A DNA stretch of 64,000 nucleotides from Puffinus mauretanicus. Its lineage: Eukaryota > Chordata > Aves > Procellariiformes > Procellariidae. Where the stretch lies: contig JAJKFH010001359.1 of assembly GCA_023333565.1 (NCBI GenBank), positions 310,001 to 374,000 on the forward strand, written 5' to 3'. The translations under genes and the position numbers were made by a program. The notes under the pieces were generated by a model. It was not told the DNA's origin, did not search any database, and saw only the letters and a list, made by a program, of their open reading frames with translations. Of this stretch, positions 61,001 through 64,000 are shown one piece after another; the first letter of the stretch is position 1, and each line of letters opens with the position of its first letter.

Positions 61001-64000
61001 ATCAAGCCACCTGGGCTTGTAGCATCAAACATCGCAAACTGATCCTCTTACTCATGTTGGACAGTACTGTAATTTCATAATGAATTCCAGCTGTGGAAAG
61101 GGAGAAAAAAGGAGGCAGAAGGAACCTAAATCCTTTGGGTCTGGGAGAGCCAGAGCTGTGTGTATGCTGATTATAAAATTTTTTGTGAGGTTCCTCTGAT
61201 TAATAAGTATATCAGAAAAGCCAATGAGAAGACAGGCCAAGGGCTGACATTCTCCTTGTTACAGGCCAGGCTTTGCACCTTATAAGACTGCTGGCAACAC
61301 TGAAAACTTTCCCCAGTCTGTCCAATGAGGGGAGAATCTTCCAATAGCCAACAAGTGTGGGTTTGTGCATCACAACGGCACAAGGACAAAAGATTCTCAT
61401 CCCCCTTTTTACTAACAGGCAAAATATGAAGTAAACCAGATCTTATAAGAAGTTCCATTCCCTACTGACCTTGTTAGAGTTCTGCATGGAATTGGCATCT
61501 AATTGTAGAACTAGGGACTAAAATTTGCATAGGCTGACTTAGCAACTTTAAGAATAATCATAATTTCACTTTTGAGTTTCTATAGAAGAGCCTGATCCTT
61601 CTTGATTAATTCAGAAGTTTTGCTGTGTTTTTTCCTGTGGGACATATTCAAGCTTAGAAAGGCTAGCTGTACAAATTATTTTCCTATGCTTTTGATCAAC
61701 ATTTTAAAGAAATTAGATTTATGCATACATCAGTTCTTTATAATATAACCTCAATAGTATTAAAGATACAGTCTACACTAAAGGAAATCAATAATAGTCA
61801 TTTAAGAACATTATCTACATTTTTCTCTTCTCTGACATACATGCATTCTACTTAAAAATGTATGGTATTTATACTATAGAAGACGACTAACTGAAGGAAC
61901 TACTAATGTATGTATAAGTTTTATAAGGAGTTTTATTTACAATGAAGTGTAGCAAGGGAGGAGAAGGTATTGCCAAATGATACTTGGTAAACAGAGTTCT
62001 GGAGTTCTAAGCACAAGGATGAACTAAGGGAATTTTTTTATACAGCATGTGTGGATAAATGCTTTGATAAATTTTGTGTGTTGTGTGTGTCAGGGATAAT
62101 GTTAGTTCTCCCCAGTCCTGTAGCGCTACCTTCCCCAAAAACACTGGTCCAAATGAAGAGAAAGACTGTAGAACTGTAGCTTCCTCATGGATTTGATACA
62201 GACAGGAGAGCTGTGAATTTTGACTCTCCATAGACTCAAACATTTCATGTGTCGGTGGAAATGGGTATGAGCTGGTGTCATTTAGGTTTTCCTTTGAACT
62301 CTCAGAATACCAGGAAATCTCCTGTGCTCATGAGACCTTTATTTTGGATGATTTTTTAATGTTTCAAATAATAAATAAAAAAAATTGTATCTGTCAGTGT
62401 TTTCTGAAGCTGTCTTAGTGCAGTAATTGTGTACAGGTTTGAAAAAGGACATATAACTAAAATGCTGGCTTAACAGATGATACACATTTATAAGAATTAC
62501 TCATTGAAATTCATTCAAACTCAGAGGGATCCTGGAGTCGCAACTGCAAAATCAAGCAAACGGGCTATTGAATTGTAACAAAGCAAAATTTGAAAGAAAA
62601 GTATTTGTATGTTGGAAGTTGGACCTTGTGGAAGCAGGTGGCTTGGTGCATAGTGAATAACTAATCAACAGAAGATTTAGTCTTCAAGGGCTGTTTTCCA
62701 TTAGAGCTTTTCCTGTGTAAGCACTTATTGGTTGACCTCAAATAAAGCACTGCATCATTTTGAAATAATGGCTTACTTGCAGGGCATTTTATCCCCAGGT
62801 GACTGGTGTCATCACAAATGAATAAATCATATATATTTACTTCTATTACAGTATTAAAAGTCTCTTTAAAAAGATAAGAATGCTCCAGTTAATGTGCAGG
62901 AAGGGCAATGTGCAGGGAGAGAAGCTGAGATGGTGAGTAAATAAAAGAGATGAGAAAGGACAGAATAGTATGGCTACTAAAAACATCAGTAGAAAAATAA
63001 TCATGCTCATAACATCATCTGTCCTTCTCAGCACCAGTGAGAAAATTACTTGTGCTTATAAACGTAAAGATTTTGAACAATGGAAAACAAAAATAAAAAA
63101 TGTAAGTTTGGATGTGATGTCATGTGGTATTTTTTAAGTGTCTTCTAAGTGCATCTTTTTCCAGGGAGTTGGAATAAATTTATTTCAACTTCGGGGTCAT
63201 TGAAAGCTAAACCTCAGTCTATGGGTCTCAAAGTACCTCCAAACAGCAACGTGTAATGCTTTGTCAGGTTACACTGCTGTCGCCTTCATATTTGTTTTGA
63301 GCTGACAGTAACAGAACAGATGGAAAGAGATAAGAAATGAAGAGAAGGAACCTATAGAATTGCTTCATGTCAAAAAGGACAGAAGTACTTAGCACACTAA
63401 AAGTTAAAAATATATCGAGGTTAGTTAACACACAGCTCTCTTGGGACCTTGCACAACTGTGAGCAGAAAAAAGGGAGCCAATACACTTATGGGCAGAGAG
63501 AAATCTGGACTCAAATTCTTATTCCACAGATGTGCAAAAAAGTTTGAGTGCTTATAAGCCAACACAATTTATATATGGAATATGAATTTGGACACCAAGT
63601 TAAACAACGAAATTATGCAAACCTTATCCTAAAACACTTCAGATATTCAATACAGACTCAAATAGTTTGAATTACGCTTGTATTGGAGGGTAATAGCAGA
63701 GTGAAACCCTAATCTAAGACACTTTTAGTGATCTTAGCCAAAATCATTGCATAACTACTAGGATTAACATTTTTGAAGGCAGTTTAATTTTTTTTTTCCC
63801 CTTTACATGACCTTTTATTTTTCAAGCAGTATGACATTTTTTCTGAGAAGGAGGAATAAAGCCTACAGCAATCTAGTTTTAGAAGCTGCTGTAAAGAATA
63901 TAGTTGATTGGATAGTTTGCCTGAACCCTCCACATTATAGGTGACAAAGCTATGAATTATTTTTCTGATTACACCTTACCCTGTCTGTAGAATGGTTTAG
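55060..64000. other. Intergenic or intronic DNA
   Basis: No gene or firm repeat is recognised. Open frames reach at most 95 codons and have no motif. At 60507-60590 the words TGTAAATTCCTTATGGCAGG and CTGTCTGTTTCTGTT resemble the 3' tail of old amniote LINE/SINE elements, but the match is too short to name. A short GT-rich run lies at about 62077-62090. The window ends without interrupting any recognised feature. Confidence 0.45.
60507..60590 (+). repeat. Possible old LINE/SINE 3' tail
   Basis: The phrase TGTAAATTCCTTATGGCAGG followed by CTGTCTGTTTCTGTT and CTGCACAGCA recalls the conserved tail shared by several ancient amniote retroposons. No body of the element is recognisable upstream. Confidence 0.3.

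Overview
The window reads as vertebrate nuclear DNA from a bird, probably a neoavian. It is AT-rich, has no long uninterrupted genes and no operon-like spacing. Its recognisable repeats are a CR1 LINE ending in the CR1-type ATTCTATG tail and three solo LTRs of types common in bird genomes. Two of those LTRs share the TGTCGTGGTT / TGTCCTGGTT class of termini. No complete protein-coding gene, tRNA, rRNA or CRISPR array could be supported. Most of the 64 kb is intergenic or intronic sequence.

Layout. Positions 1-8054 are mostly featureless, with one unusually long minus-strand reading frame at 4750-5262. A 5'-truncated, relatively young CR1 copy lies at 8055-9009 (+), next to a far older antisense CR1 scrap at about 9345-9540. 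Between about 4.7 and 13.3 kb several minus-strand coding-like islands with splice-site-like borders could be exons of an unrecognised or decayed gene; the best is 12107-12267. At 13808-14870 one solo LTR (minus, 5-bp target duplication CTATC) carries another solo LTR (plus, 6-bp duplication GATCAG) inside it. Older debris follows: CR1 reverse-transcriptase remains at 15.7 kb, a LisH-like frame ending in an A-rich tail at 16.3-16.6 kb (minus), a MITE-like palindrome at 17.6 kb, and a 2.2-kb ancient CR1 ORF2 relic at 24.5-26.7 kb. A GC-richer repeat-like island sits at 31.43-31.92 kb. A complete 507-bp solo LTR (plus, duplication AGATG) occupies 36166-36672, an old dispersed repeat lies at 37.7 kb, and an antisense CR1 3' end at 45.06-45.34 kb. 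A candidate non-coding exon with strong splice sites is at 47555-47631 (+). A third solo LTR (minus) lies at about 54395-55059. The remainder to 64000 is sequence in which I recognise little.

How the parts relate. This is a record of successive transposition: amniote-age CR1 fragments, later avian CR1, then ERVL-like LTRs, then a class-II-like LTR inserted into one of them. The LTRs keep TATA boxes, poly(A) signals and in one case arrays of U3 repeats, so they could still supply promoters or transcript ends. I did not find a convincing previously undescribed biological system. The observations most worth following are the minus-strand exon-like cluster, the 47.6-kb exon and the nested LTR promoter architecture.
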